Source of the DNA: Algoriphagus ratkowskyi
GTDB taxonomy: Bacteria; Bacteroidota; Bacteroidia; Cytophagales; Cyclobacteriaceae
Length of the DNA stretch: 64,000 bases
Reading direction: 5' to 3'
NCBI RefSeq assembly: GCF_002150505.1
Contig: NZ_MSSV01000003.1
Span: forward strand, 310,001 to 374,000
The notes beneath the pieces were generated by a model, which worked only from the letters and a program-made list of their open reading frames with translations, was not told where the DNA came from and ran no database searches. Made by a program: the position numbers and the translations under genes. Below are positions 53,061-61,745 of this stretch, piece after piece. The stretch's first letter is position 1. Each line of letters opens with the position of its first letter.

Positions 53061-54287
53061 ATGCAGGAATTACTTAAAAGATTTGAGAATAAAAAGCCCG
53101 AAATCACCTTTGAATGGAGCGACAACGAATCTGAAGCAGAAGGCTGGGTAGTGATTAATTCCCTACGTGGCGGGGCTGCTGGCGGTGGAACTCGAATGAG
53201 AAAAGGGCTAGACAAGCGGGAAGTAGAGTCTCTAGCCAAAACGATGGAAGTAAAGTTCACTGTCTCCGGCCCTTCGATAGGCGGTGCCAAATCCGGGATC
53301 AACTTTGATCCAAATGATCCTCGTAAGGATGAAGTACTACGTCGATGGTACAAAGCGGTGATGCCATTGTTGAAAAGCTACTACGGCACTGGAGGTGATC
53401 TTAACGTGGATGAAATCCATGAAGTGATTCCAATCACCGAATCTTATGGCCTATGGCATCCACAGGAAGGAGTGGTAAATGGGCATTTTCATGCTACAGA
53501 ACCGGAAAAAATCAGAAAAATCGGCCAACTTAGACAGGGCGTTTCCAAGGTTTTGGAAGACCCTCTTTACACTCCAAACGGAAATAAAAAGTATACGGTA
53601 GCCGATATGATTACTGGATTTGGTGTGGCAGAAGCTGTTAGACATTATTACAAAATCTGGGGAGGAAATATAAAAGGTAAACGTGCAGTTATCCAAGGTT
53701 GGGGCAATGTAGGAGCTGCTGCAGCTTGTTTTCTAGCTGTCGAAGGCGTGAAAATAGTTGGAATTATCGATAGAGACGGCGGCGTGATCAATGAGGAAGG
53801 TTACTCATTAGACGAAGTTCGAGAGCTTTTCCTTTTTAGAAAAGGAAATAAACTCGTCGCCGACAATCAACTTTCTTTTGACGAGATAAATGAAAAAATA
53901 TGGGATCTGGAAAGTGAAATTTTCATTCCTGCCGCTGCCTCTAGGCTTATTATGAAAGATCAAGCGGAACGAATGGTCAAGTCAGGATTGGAAGTAATTT
54001 CATGCGGTGCGAATGTCCCTTTTGCCGATCCTGAGATTTTCTTTGGTCCAATCGGCGTTTGGACTGATCGGCAGGTATCTGTAATTCCTGATTTTATTGC
54101 AAATTGTGGTATGGCTCGGGTTTTTGCTTATTTGATGAGCGACAATGCCGAAGTCACTGATATGGCAATATTCTCAGATGTAAGCAGTACAATTGAAAAG
54201 GCTCTGAAAAATGTCAATTCTAAGAACCCTTCTAAAATAAACCTAGCTGAAACTTCCTTTAATATAGCCCTAGCACAACTCGTGTAA
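53061..54287 (+). CDS. Glu/Leu/Phe/Val dehydrogenase
   Basis: 408 residues. The substrate domain has GGAAGGGTRMRKGL (about 36-49), the catalytic-Lys motif GPSIGGAKSGINFDP (about 74-88) and TGGDLNVDE; the NAD domain has GWGNVG near 214-219. The motif GGAKSGI differs slightly from the common GGAKGGI, but the Lys is kept. An ATG at 53057 is out of frame. It deaminates an amino acid, most likely glutamate, with NAD(P)+. Single gene with its own promoter. Confidence 0.9.
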   Translation: MQELLKRFENKKPEITFEWSDNESEAEGWVVINSLRGGAAGGGTRMRKGLDKREVESLAKTMEVKFTVSGPSIGGAKSGINFDPNDPRKDEVLRRWYKAVMPLLKSYYGTGGDLNVDEIHEVIPITESYGLWHPQEGVVNGHFHATEPEKIRKIGQLRQGVSKVLEDPLYTPNGNKKYTVADMITGFGVAEAVRHYYKIWGGNIKGKRAVIQGWGNVGAAAACFLAVEGVKIVGIIDRDGGVINEEGYSLDEVRELFLFRKGNKLVADNQLSFDEINEKIWDLESEIFIPAAASRLIMKDQAERMVKSGLEVISCGANVPFADPEIFFGPIGVWTDRQVSVIPDFIANCGMARVFAYLMSDNAEVTDMAIFSDVSSTIEKALKNVNSKNPSKINLAETSFNIALAQLV

Positions 54288-54468
54288 AACTATACTTTGC
54301 CTTTGAACTGATGGAGTTAATTTTTGATTAATTCCATCAGATTGGTAAATTTTGATTGAACTGTATCCGGCAAAATCTGTAGTTTAGCAGAAGCCAAATT
54401 CGAATAGAAACACATATTTATTTGCTTAAATTAACCGAAAAGAACATCCAGCATACCCTATAAGCCTA

Positions 54469-55995
54469 ATGAAGAATTTTATCTTTAGTTTCTCCATACT
54501 TTTCGGAATATTATTTTTTGGTGCAATAGAAACACAATCTGTTGTGGCACAAACTACCGATACTCAGCAAGTTTATCTTGCTCAAGCGGATCATTCTTCC
54601 GCTGATCAAGCAGCTTCTCACACCGTGATTTCTGCCGAGGCAGGAGAAGAAGCCCACCATATTGCTCCACTTTGGTTGGTCATTCCATTTGCTGCTTTAT
54701 TACTTATGATAGCCACTGGACCCTTGTTTTATGAGCATTTTTGGCACAAAAATTATCCTAAAATTGCTGTAGGCCTCGCGCTTCTGGTAGTATTCTATTA
54801 TTTATTTATTCTAGATAATGTGCATGCACCTGTCCACGCAATGGCAGAGTACATTCAGTTCATAGCACTCCTAGCCGCACTTTATATAGCTTCTGGCGGT
54901 ATCTTGATAGAGATAGACAAAAAAGCCACACCAATGGCAAACGTCACTCTTCTAATCATTGGAGCTTTGATCTCAAACTTGATTGGCACCACAGGAGCTT
55001 CCATGCTTTTGATCCGACCTTTTATAAGACTTAATAAGGGAAATGTTCAAGCCTATCATATCATATTCTTCATCTTCATGGTGAGTAATGTTGGTGGATC
55101 TTTGACCCCAATAGGTGATCCACCTCTATTCCTAGGTTTCCTTAAAGGAATTCCTTTCTTCTGGACATTAGAGCATAACTGGCCAGCTTGGATGTTTGCA
55201 CTTTCCGCATTAGCCATTGCATTCTATTTCATAGATAAGAAGTTAGGAAGAGCAAATGATGATTCTGAACTAGAAGAGACTGTTTACACGAACAAGTTTT
55301 CCATGATCGGGATAAAAAACTTTGGTTGGTTGTTTATTATAATTTGCTCTGTATTCCTTGATCCAAACGTAATTGAAGGCGTCCCTGCCATAGTTTATGA
55401 TGGCCAAAAGTTCTCATATATCAGGGAAATTATCATGTTGTCTGTAGCATATCTGTCTTACCGGTTTGCAGACACACGAGCTATTAAAGGAAATGAATTC
55501 AATTTCGAGCCTATCCGGGAAGTGGCGTTTATCTTCGTAGGAATATTTGGCACAATGATGCCGGCCTTAGAGCTAGTGGGTACTTTCGCCAAATCACCAG
55601 AAGGTGCTGCTATGATTACGCACAACACGCTCTATTGGGGAACTGGAATACTCTCCGGATTCTTAGATAACGCACCTACCTACCTCAACTTCCTGGCAGC
55701 AGCTATGGCTTCCAAGGGCGCATCCATTGGTAACATTGAAGAAGTTCGCCAGTTTGCTGCAGATGGATACCATGATTCTGCATTTGAATTGATGGCTATT
55801 GCTATTGCCTCAGTATTCTTCGGAGCGATGACCTACATAGGAAACGGACCTAACTTCATGGTAAAATCCATTGCAGAACAAAATGGCGTTAAGATGCCTT
55901 CTTTCTTTGGCTACATCATAAGATTCTCCTTACCTATTTTATTGCCGCTCTTATTCCTAGTCTGGTTGTTGTTCTTTGCATTTGTAGAAGTTTAA
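54469..55995 (+). CDS. nhaD: Na+/H+ antiporter NhaD
   Basis: 508 residues with a cleavable-looking signal segment (about 1-27), a polar His- and Ala-rich stretch (about 28-66), then about 11-12 membrane segments. NhaD/ArsB-type motifs: LIGTTGASMLLIRPFIRLN, NVGGSLTPIGDPPLFLGFLKG and SGFLDNAPTYLNFLA. It expels sodium in exchange for protons, useful in saline habitats. It converges on tag with a shared TTAA. Confidence 0.93.
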   Translation: MKNFIFSFSILFGILFFGAIETQSVVAQTTDTQQVYLAQADHSSADQAASHTVISAEAGEEAHHIAPLWLVIPFAALLLMIATGPLFYEHFWHKNYPKIAVGLALLVVFYYLFILDNVHAPVHAMAEYIQFIALLAALYIASGGILIEIDKKATPMANVTLLIIGALISNLIGTTGASMLLIRPFIRLNKGNVQAYHIIFFIFMVSNVGGSLTPIGDPPLFLGFLKGIPFFWTLEHNWPAWMFALSALAIAFYFIDKKLGRANDDSELEETVYTNKFSMIGIKNFGWLFIIICSVFLDPNVIEGVPAIVYDGQKFSYIREIIMLSVAYLSYRFADTRAIKGNEFNFEPIREVAFIFVGIFGTMMPALELVGTFAKSPEGAAMITHNTLYWGTGILSGFLDNAPTYLNFLAAAMASKGASIGNIEEVRQFAADGYHDSAFELMAIAIASVFFGAMTYIGNGPNFMVKSIAEQNGVKMPSFFGYIIRFSLPILLPLLFLVWLLFFAFVEV

Positions 55996-56579
55996 ACTTC
56001 TACAAATCGGAAACACGATTCTAAATGATCATTATATAGCCCAGTCGCCTGCATGTGCGCATAGACTGTTGTACTACCTAGAAATTTGAATCCACGCTTC
56101 TTAAGGTCTTTCGCTAGCAAATCAGATTCTTTAGTCGTGGCTTGAGCTTCACTCATGGACGTCAAGCGATTTTGAATGGGTTTCCCTCCCACAAAACTCC
56201 AGATGTATTTGGAAAAAGATCCAAATTCTTCTTGGACCATCATAAAGCATTTAGCGTTATTAATGGCGGCTCGGATTTTCAGGACGTTTCTGACAATGCC
56301 CGGATCTTGCAATAGTTCCTGTACGTAGCTTTCAGGAAACGTTGCAACTACTTTGTAATCGAAGTCTGCAAAAGCTTTGCGATAGCCTGCTCTCTTCTTT
56401 AATATTGTAGCCCAACTCAATCCCGCCTGAGCAGATTCTAAAATCATAAATTCGAAGTGAACTCGATCATCCCAAACTGGAACACCCCACTCAGTATCAT
56501 GGTAGGTGACATACTCTTCGAAACCCAAACACCAAGGGCAACGGTTTTTTTGATCAGAAACTTGAAAAGTGTTTTTCAT
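55992..56579 (-). CDS. tag: DNA-3-methyladenine glycosylase I
   Basis: 195 residues. Tag motifs: CPWCLGFEEYVTYHDTEWGV (zinc-binding Cys and His), FEFMILESAQAGLSW with the catalytic Glu, ILKKRAGYRKAFADFD and the helix-hairpin-helix-type KDLKKRGFKFLGSTTVYAHMQ. It removes 3-methyladenine from alkylated DNA. It overlaps convergent nhaD by 4 bp and is divergent from alr. Confidence 0.95.
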   Translation of the reverse strand: MKNTFQVSDQKNRCPWCLGFEEYVTYHDTEWGVPVWDDRVHFEFMILESAQAGLSWATILKKRAGYRKAFADFDYKVVATFPESYVQELLQDPGIVRNVLKIRAAINNAKCFMMVQEEFGSFSKYIWSFVGGKPIQNRLTSMSEAQATTKESDLLAKDLKKRGFKFLGSTTVYAHMQATGLYNDHLESCFRFVEV

Positions 56580-56666
56580 ACCTGTGCATTTAAAGAATAA
56601 AATTAATCAAGAATTGGGATAAGGAGGTAGAGTGCCTTACTTTCTCGATTTAATTAGAATATAACT

Positions 56667-57821
56667 ATGCTTGCTACTTCCACTCTTGAAATCAGCGCCA
56701 AGGCTTACCGACAAAATATACGCTATATACGTTCAGAAATAGGCCCAAAGCCTACAATATCTGCAGTGGTGAAAGGAAATGCATACGGACATGGCATTGC
56801 ACAAATGGTAACAATAGCCGAAAAGGCAGGGATTCGACATTTCAGCACGTTTAGTTCAGATGAAGCCTGGGAAGTCTGGGAGAAATCAAAAAAAGGATCA
56901 GAAATCATGATCTTGGGTATGCTTCATCTCGAAGAGTTAGAAGAGCTTATTAGAAAGGGAATCAGTTTTTACGTTTTCGATTTTAACAGGCTTGAAAAAG
57001 CTATCTCAATCTCAAAGTCAATTGGTATTGCCGCTAAATTACATGTAGAAGTGGAAACTGGTTTTCATCGAACTGGATTTGATTGGATCCAACGAGAGAA
57101 GCTCGCAGAAATACTTTATTCGAATAAAGCGTTCATCTCTATGGAAGGACTTTGCACACATTATGCAGGCGCAGAATCCGTGAGCAATTTTGTGAGAGTA
57201 AAAAATCAGATCGCTCGCTATCACGAATTCAAAGATTTTTTCGCTAGCGCAGGGTTAGGTTTCAAAACCTACCATACAGCTTGCTCTGCAGCTACACTTA
57301 TTTTTCCGGAAACGATCATGGATATGGTGAGAATTGGAATCGCTGGCTATGGGTTTTGGCCTACTAAAGAAACGTTTTTCGCGAAGCTGAATTCACTTCC
57401 TAAGGGAAACAAAAACCCTCTCAAACGGCTGATTACTTGGAAAAGCACTGTAATGAGCCTTAAGGCGGTGAAAACTGGAGAATTTGTTGGCTATGGAAAT
57501 AGCTATATGGCCTTAGAAAATATTCGCCTGGCGATCGTGCCAGTAGGTTATGGGCATGGCTATAGTCGGCTCCTTAGTAATCAGGGGATGGTGCTGATAG
57601 GTGGACATTATTGCCAAGTTGTGGGTACTGTCACGATGAATGCCATCGCAGTGAATGTGACCAAAATAAAAGAGTTGAAAATAGGAGATGAGGTAATCCT
57701 TATTGGCAAGCAGGGAGGAAAGGAAATTACGGTATCATCTTTCTCCGAGTCGACACAACAAGTGAACTACGAAATGCTAACCAGGTTGCCGAAGGACATT
57801 CCCAGGAATATCATTCCTTAA
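56667..57821 (+). CDS. alr: Alanine racemase
   Basis: 384 residues. The PLP lysine is K36 in SAVVKGNAYGHG. Other motifs: VEVETGFHRTGF, GLCTHYAGAES, the second active-site Tyr region VGYGNSYMA, and the PLP/R-binding VPVGYGHGYSR. It makes D-alanine for peptidoglycan. The family's usual RxGxxxYG motif appears as RIGIAGYGFWP. It converges on purU with a shared TTAA. Confidence 0.95.
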   Translation: MLATSTLEISAKAYRQNIRYIRSEIGPKPTISAVVKGNAYGHGIAQMVTIAEKAGIRHFSTFSSDEAWEVWEKSKKGSEIMILGMLHLEELEELIRKGISFYVFDFNRLEKAISISKSIGIAAKLHVEVETGFHRTGFDWIQREKLAEILYSNKAFISMEGLCTHYAGAESVSNFVRVKNQIARYHEFKDFFASAGLGFKTYHTACSAATLIFPETIMDMVRIGIAGYGFWPTKETFFAKLNSLPKGNKNPLKRLITWKSTVMSLKAVKTGEFVGYGNSYMALENIRLAIVPVGYGHGYSRLLSNQGMVLIGGHYCQVVGTVTMNAIAVNVTKIKELKIGDEVILIGKQGGKEITVSSFSESTQQVNYEMLTRLPKDIPRNIIP

Positions 57822-58672
57822 TAGAAAATTACTGTCTTGTTTTTGATCGCCATCACCTTGCGATCGATATGGTATTTGATGGCTTTTGAAAGGGTTACTT
57901 TTTCCACGTCTTGACCGATCTGTACTAATTCAGTGACGGTATTGTGATGCCTCACTCGAGCTACTTCTTGCTCGATGATCGGGCCAGCATCTAGTTCCTC
58001 TGTCACATAATGAGCAGTGGCACCGATGATTTTCACACCTCTTTCGTAGGCAGCATGATATGGTCTAGCTCCTACAAATGCCGGTAAAAAAGAATGGTGG
58101 ATATTGATAATTCGATTAGGAAAATGCGTTATAAACTCCTCCGATATAATCTGCATATATCTCGCTAACACGACAAAGTCAATTTTATTAGCCTTCATCA
58201 GAGCTAACTGATTAGCTTCAGCGGATGACCTTGTATCTCTAGTAATTGGGATGTAATGAAAAGTAATCCCAAAAGCTTCTACGATCTGTCTCAAATCCTC
58301 ATGATTGGAAACAACCAAGGGAATATCGACATCAAGTTGCCCTGCATGATGCCTGCCTAAAATATCAAAGAGACAATGGGAAAGTTTGCTGACGAAAATC
58401 GCCATTCTTGGCTTAGGGAAGTTGAAATGAAGCTTGAACTCCATCTCAAATCGCTCACCAACTTCTTCCTTAAATCGAGAAGCAATCTCATCTTTCTTCA
58501 AAGAAAACGAATCTAATTCCCAAGCCGCTCTCATGAAAAACATACCCATTTCCTCATCCACGTGCTGATCCACTTCCAGAATATTTCCTTCATAAGAATA
58601 AAGAAATCTGGAAACTTCGGCGACGATTCCCTTTTGATCGGGACACTGAATGATGAGTATGGCTTTTTTCAT
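57818..58672 (-). CDS. purU: Formyltetrahydrofolate deformylase
   Basis: 284 residues: an N-terminal ACT domain (about 1-85, ILIIQCPDQKGIVAEVSRFLY) and a formyltransferase-like domain (about 87-284) with SKLSHCLFDI, VLARYMQIISEEF, INIHHSFLPAFVGARPYHAAY and GATAHYVTEELDAGPI carrying the active-site His and Asp. It hydrolyses 10-formyl-THF to formate and THF, balancing one-carbon pools. The ACT domain probably senses glycine or methionine, as in E. coli. Confidence 0.95.
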   Translation of the reverse strand: MKKAILIIQCPDQKGIVAEVSRFLYSYEGNILEVDQHVDEEMGMFFMRAAWELDSFSLKKDEIASRFKEEVGERFEMEFKLHFNFPKPRMAIFVSKLSHCLFDILGRHHAGQLDVDIPLVVSNHEDLRQIVEAFGITFHYIPITRDTRSSAEANQLALMKANKIDFVVLARYMQIISEEFITHFPNRIINIHHSFLPAFVGARPYHAAYERGVKIIGATAHYVTEELDAGPIIEQEVARVRHHNTVTELVQIGQDVEKVTLSKAIKYHIDRKVMAIKNKTVIFY

Positions 58673-58783
58673 GTTTCAATGGTTTGCTTAGCTGTAAAAG
58701 ATTAAATGCTGAATATTCCATGTGCTCCGATCTTTCCTAAAGCACTGAATTCCTTTCCTGTTCAGTGAATAACAATTCCATGA

Positions 58784-59197
58784 TCATTTTTTGGCAAAAT
58801 AATCGGCAATAGTTAAGATTTCCGTCTCATTCAGTTTTTCTAAAATCAATAAATCTTTGTCTCCTGTTATTAAATGTGATGCTTTCCCGTCATTGGCCAA
58901 TGCCAAAAGAAAATTATCTTTAGGATCACGACATATTTGAAAAGAGGATGTTACCAAAATAAATTCAGCTTGTGTTCTAATTTTTGAAATTAGGCTCTGA
59001 AGATCTGTTGTGGAAAAGTATTTTTTGAATTTAGGCCTTTGAGTTACTTCTAAAAATTCATCCAAAAGTTCTTGGCTAAAAAGCAAAGTGAGTTTGCCAT
59101 CTTTAAACAGTTGATCAACTTTGGAAAAATCTTTGGTTAAAAGAAAACTCACCAAAATATTGATGTCTAAAATAACTCTATGCTTTTCCCTTGGCAT
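58784..59197 (-). CDS. PIN-domain toxin of a toxin-antitoxin module
   Basis: 137 residues. PIN-domain acidic residues: D10 in VILDINILVSFLL, E46 in LLDEFLEVTQR, and the later D-P-K-D and TGDKDLL pair (about 90 and 111). The family is annotated as putative TA toxin, PIN family. It is an RNase in the characterised members; the target is unknown. The start overlaps the upstream antitoxin gene by 20 bp. Confidence 0.88.
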   Translation of the reverse strand: MPREKHRVILDINILVSFLLTKDFSKVDQLFKDGKLTLLFSQELLDEFLEVTQRPKFKKYFSTTDLQSLISKIRTQAEFILVTSSFQICRDPKDNFLLALANDGKASHLITGDKDLLILEKLNETEILTIADYFAKK

Positions 59198-59399
59198 AGC
59201 GCTTAGATCTCACTAATTCAACCTCCTTGGTTATCTCTTCTAAAGTCGGTGGATTAATTGCTGCTTTTTTCCTAAGTCTTTTCACTACAGCCATAAAAGG
59301 GTCCTTCGAAGAATCAGCTATAGAAATGAGGTTCAAGTCCGCGAGTTCTCGCAGCAGTTTTTCAGCTTTAGGATTCAAAATTTCTACTTGATAAGTCAT
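59178..59399 (-). CDS. Cognate antitoxin of the PIN toxin
   Basis: 73 residues. The N-terminus MTYQVEILNPKAEKLLREL is typical of a Bacteroidota antitoxin group that precedes PIN toxins, and the basic C-terminus (KRYAKGKA) could bind the toxin. It overlaps the toxin gene by 20 bp, the usual upstream-antitoxin arrangement. Likely DNA-binding autoregulator (inference); no operator palindrome was identified. Confidence 0.75.
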   Translation of the reverse strand: MTYQVEILNPKAEKLLRELADLNLISIADSSKDPFMAVVKRLRKKAAINPPTLEEITKEVELVRSKRYAKGKA

Positions 59400-59500
59400 A
59401 GCATTTCAAATTTACAAAATTGCGACCAATTCTTAATTCAGGAATGTTTACCACTTGGCTTACAGCTTTTTATGCAGTTTATATTTTTTTGTAGAGCGTT

Positions 59501-59842
59501 TTATTTTATGATTTCGTCTAAAAATACTTCATTATAGAAATTGCCATTCCCAAATATAGATTGAGCCTTGTATAGAATTTCCTCAACGCTTTTTCATTCA
59601 GTTATGTTCTTTCCATAAAGGTCATCTGGTATAACATACGAATAGTTATAAACGCTATCAATTCCTTGGTCGGAGTCATTGTAAACTTCGTGATAGACAA
59701 GAGTGAATGAATATTTTTCAGGTCTAATTTATATCCATTTTGGTATTTCATGCTCGCCACTATTGCCAGTTCCTTAAAACTGTTCAATGTTTTTCCTTTT
59801 ATTAAGTTGGGCTTTAATTTGAAATATGTCCAAATTTTTCAT
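59501..59842 (-). pseudogene. Small gene inactivated by three in-frame stops
   Basis: A single frame runs from ATG at 59842 to TAA at 59501-59503, 113 codons before the final stop, interrupted by TAA at 59774-59776, TAA at 59729-59731 and TGA at 59594-59596 with no frameshift. Between the stops the product is clearly protein-like: MKNLDIFQIKAQLNKRKNIEQ, GTGNSGEHEIPKWI, IRPEKYSFTLVYHEVYND, then SVEEILYKAQSIFGNG and FYNEVFLDEIIK. No family recognised; possibly a small cytoplasmic protein. All three stops could come from single substitutions. The remaining parts of the 59400-59911 gap hold only a copy of the 36-bp repeat. Confidence 0.6.
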
Positions 59843-59870
59843 TTAGTTATAAATGCTTTAGAACACATTT

Positions 59871-59906
59871 ATTGACGCTACTTCGGTCATTCGTCATCGG
59901 TCTTCC
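59871..59906 (-). repeat. Dispersed 36-bp repeat, copy B
   Basis: Inverted relative to copy A at 14928-14963; both conserved blocks (13 and 19 bases) are identical, only the 4-base middle differs. It starts five bases after the aroE stop codon. Confidence 0.75.
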
Positions 59907-59911
59907 AGCTT

Positions 59912-60649
59912 TCACGAATTCCAGATCTCCCAAGAAGCCTCAGCCTGTAGAATTAGCATTTCGTGACCATTTTTGGTTTTGCCTCCAGCATCCAAACAAG
60001 CTTTCATCAACGTAGTCACCGGAGGATTATAGACCAAATCATACACAAAATGCGCAGCTGAAAACTGCTCTAAAGGAATAGCAGGAATACCTTCCTCATT
60101 TGGAAAAGTGCCAAGTGGAGTTGTATTGATAATCAAGTGATGATTCTTCATGATCTCAGGGTCTGAGGCCAGATCTTCATAGGTAATTTGATCCTCATCT
60201 TCTGAACGGGATACATTCAGGAAATCAATATCCAAATCTATCAAAGCCTGCTTAATGGCTTTAGATGCTCCTCCAGTTCCCAAAATCAAAGCTTTTGGCT
60301 TTACACCACCAAGCCAAGGAGAAAGTGAATTTTTGAATCCTATGTAATCAGTGTTATAACCTGTGCGAATTCCATCCTGAATATGAATGCAATTTACCGC
60401 GCCGATTTCTTCACAAACTTCATCCAAATCATCCATCAAGGCAATTACATCTTCCTTGTGGGGGATAGTTACGTTGATACCTTCTATTTCTGGGTCATCG
60501 CTTAATATCTCTTCTAGATCACGTGCATTTGGAATATCATATAGCTCATAAGAACAGTCTGTTATTCCTTCTTTATCAAATTTTTCAGAGAAAAATTTCT
60601 TCGAAAAAGAATGTGTAAGTGGATGTCCGATTAATCCGAATTTTCTCAT
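59912..60649 (-). CDS. aroE: Shikimate dehydrogenase
   Basis: 245 residues, slightly short for AroE. Motifs: GLIGHPLTHSFSKKFF, NVTIPHKEDVIALMD with the catalytic Lys, NTDYIGFKNSL, and the NADP site LGTGGASKAI. It reduces 3-dehydroshikimate to shikimate. It is the last gene of a run TPR, ComA-like, DUF368, aroE on the minus strand; the distance to DUF368 is 102 bp. No terminator is recognised after it, but copy B of the dispersed repeat follows. Confidence 0.95.
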   Translation of the reverse strand: MRKFGLIGHPLTHSFSKKFFSEKFDKEGITDCSYELYDIPNARDLEEILSDDPEIEGINVTIPHKEDVIALMDDLDEVCEEIGAVNCIHIQDGIRTGYNTDYIGFKNSLSPWLGGVKPKALILGTGGASKAIKQALIDLDIDFLNVSRSEDEDQITYEDLASDPEIMKNHHLIINTTPLGTFPNEEGIPAIPLEQFSAAHFVYDLVYNPPVTTLMKACLDAGGKTKNGHEMLILQAEASWEIWNS

Positions 60650-60751
60650 CTGTTTATTAATTGATTTTCAAAATTCATCCAGATAGCAATCGGGAGGATT
60701 CTGGCATATTGGAAATTCATCACACGTTGTGACGTTTAATTTGTAATCGTT

Positions 60752-61687
60752 TTATGCTTTTTTTAAATATACTGCTAAGCGCTCTATTCCAATTACTAAC
60801 AATATTCCAAAAGCAAAGGCCGCAAAAGCCAGCATCAATTTTGGTTCGAAACCAGTTTGCTCCAAATAAGCAGAAGGAAGAAGATTTTCAGTCAAAAATG
60901 GTTTTTCCTCTCCGCTGGAAGACTTGCGGTAAGCTGTGACAATCTTCCAAGGCCAGAGTTTATTTATGGAACCTAACATAAAACCTGAGAGTAGCCCAAT
61001 AGTAATAGAATAATACCGCTTTAATAACCAAGAGATCACCCTACTAAACGATAAAAGTCCAACTATACAACCTAATGCAAATACTGCTAAGGTGACAAAA
61101 TTACGTTCAGAAACTGCATTCAGGATAGGTTCATATTTACCTAAAATCAGAAGAATAAAACTTCCACTTATACCCGGCAGAATCATCGCGCAAATTGCAA
61201 TCGCTCCGGCTACAAAGGTAAACCAAAGTGCATCTGGACTGTTAGATGGTGGCAAATCAGTAATCCAATAAGCGATGATAATTCCGAAAATAAGTGCGAT
61301 TATTACTCCTATACTCCACTTTTTGATATCCTTCAGAATCAAAAATGCACTCACCAATATCAATCCGCAGAAAAAAGACCAAAGTGGAATAGGATGCTCG
61401 TCCATCATGTAGGTGATGACCTTGGAAAGGGAGAAAATACTCGTCATAATCCCAAGGAAAAGACTAAGTAAAAACGCGCCATTCACTGCCTGAAAGAATG
61501 CCTTGAACTCAAACTTGAACAAAAGTTTAAGGTTTTCACCATTGAAGGAATTGATACTTTGAAGGAGCTCTTCGTAGATACCCGTGATCAACGCAATAGA
61601 GCCGCCTGAAACTCCTGGTACAATATCCGCCGCACCCATTCCCATACCTTTTAGGTAAGTGAAAATATATTTCCTGATAGAATCCAT
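60752..61687 (-). CDS. DUF368-family polyprenyl-phosphate translocase
   Basis: 311 residues from the Met at 61687; a longer frame to 61720 would run through the hairpin that ends the upstream gene. About nine membrane segments. The family motif GMGMGAADIVPGVSGGSIAL opens the first, and a repeated half ICAMILPGISGSFILLILGK (about 180-200) mirrors it. DUF368 proteins were shown to recycle undecaprenyl phosphate across the inner membrane (PopT). It is co-directional with the ComA-like gene and aroE. Confidence 0.85.
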   Translation of the reverse strand: MDSIRKYIFTYLKGMGMGAADIVPGVSGGSIALITGIYEELLQSINSFNGENLKLLFKFEFKAFFQAVNGAFLLSLFLGIMTSIFSLSKVITYMMDEHPIPLWSFFCGLILVSAFLILKDIKKWSIGVIIALIFGIIIAYWITDLPPSNSPDALWFTFVAGAIAICAMILPGISGSFILLILGKYEPILNAVSERNFVTLAVFALGCIVGLLSFSRVISWLLKRYYSITIGLLSGFMLGSINKLWPWKIVTAYRKSSSGEEKPFLTENLLPSAYLEQTGFEPKLMLAFAAFAFGILLVIGIERLAVYLKKA

Positions 61688-61699
61688 GGTCAAAAATAA

Positions 61700-61727
61700 A
61701 GGCTGATTGGAATAATCCAACCAGCCT
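61700..61727 (-). terminator. Hairpin between the ComA-like and DUF368 genes
   Basis: 12-bp arms with one G-T wobble position and a 4-nt loop, 18 bases after the ComA-like stop codon. It argues for the inner DUF368 start at 61687 and may attenuate rather than stop transcription. Confidence 0.65.
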
Positions 61728-61745
61728 GTAATGAGTTGTGTTGTG

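Noticed and set aside
59602..59787. 61-codon minus-strand frame
   Set aside because: It is an out-of-frame shadow of the pseudogene at 59501-59842, whose own frame reads far more like a protein.
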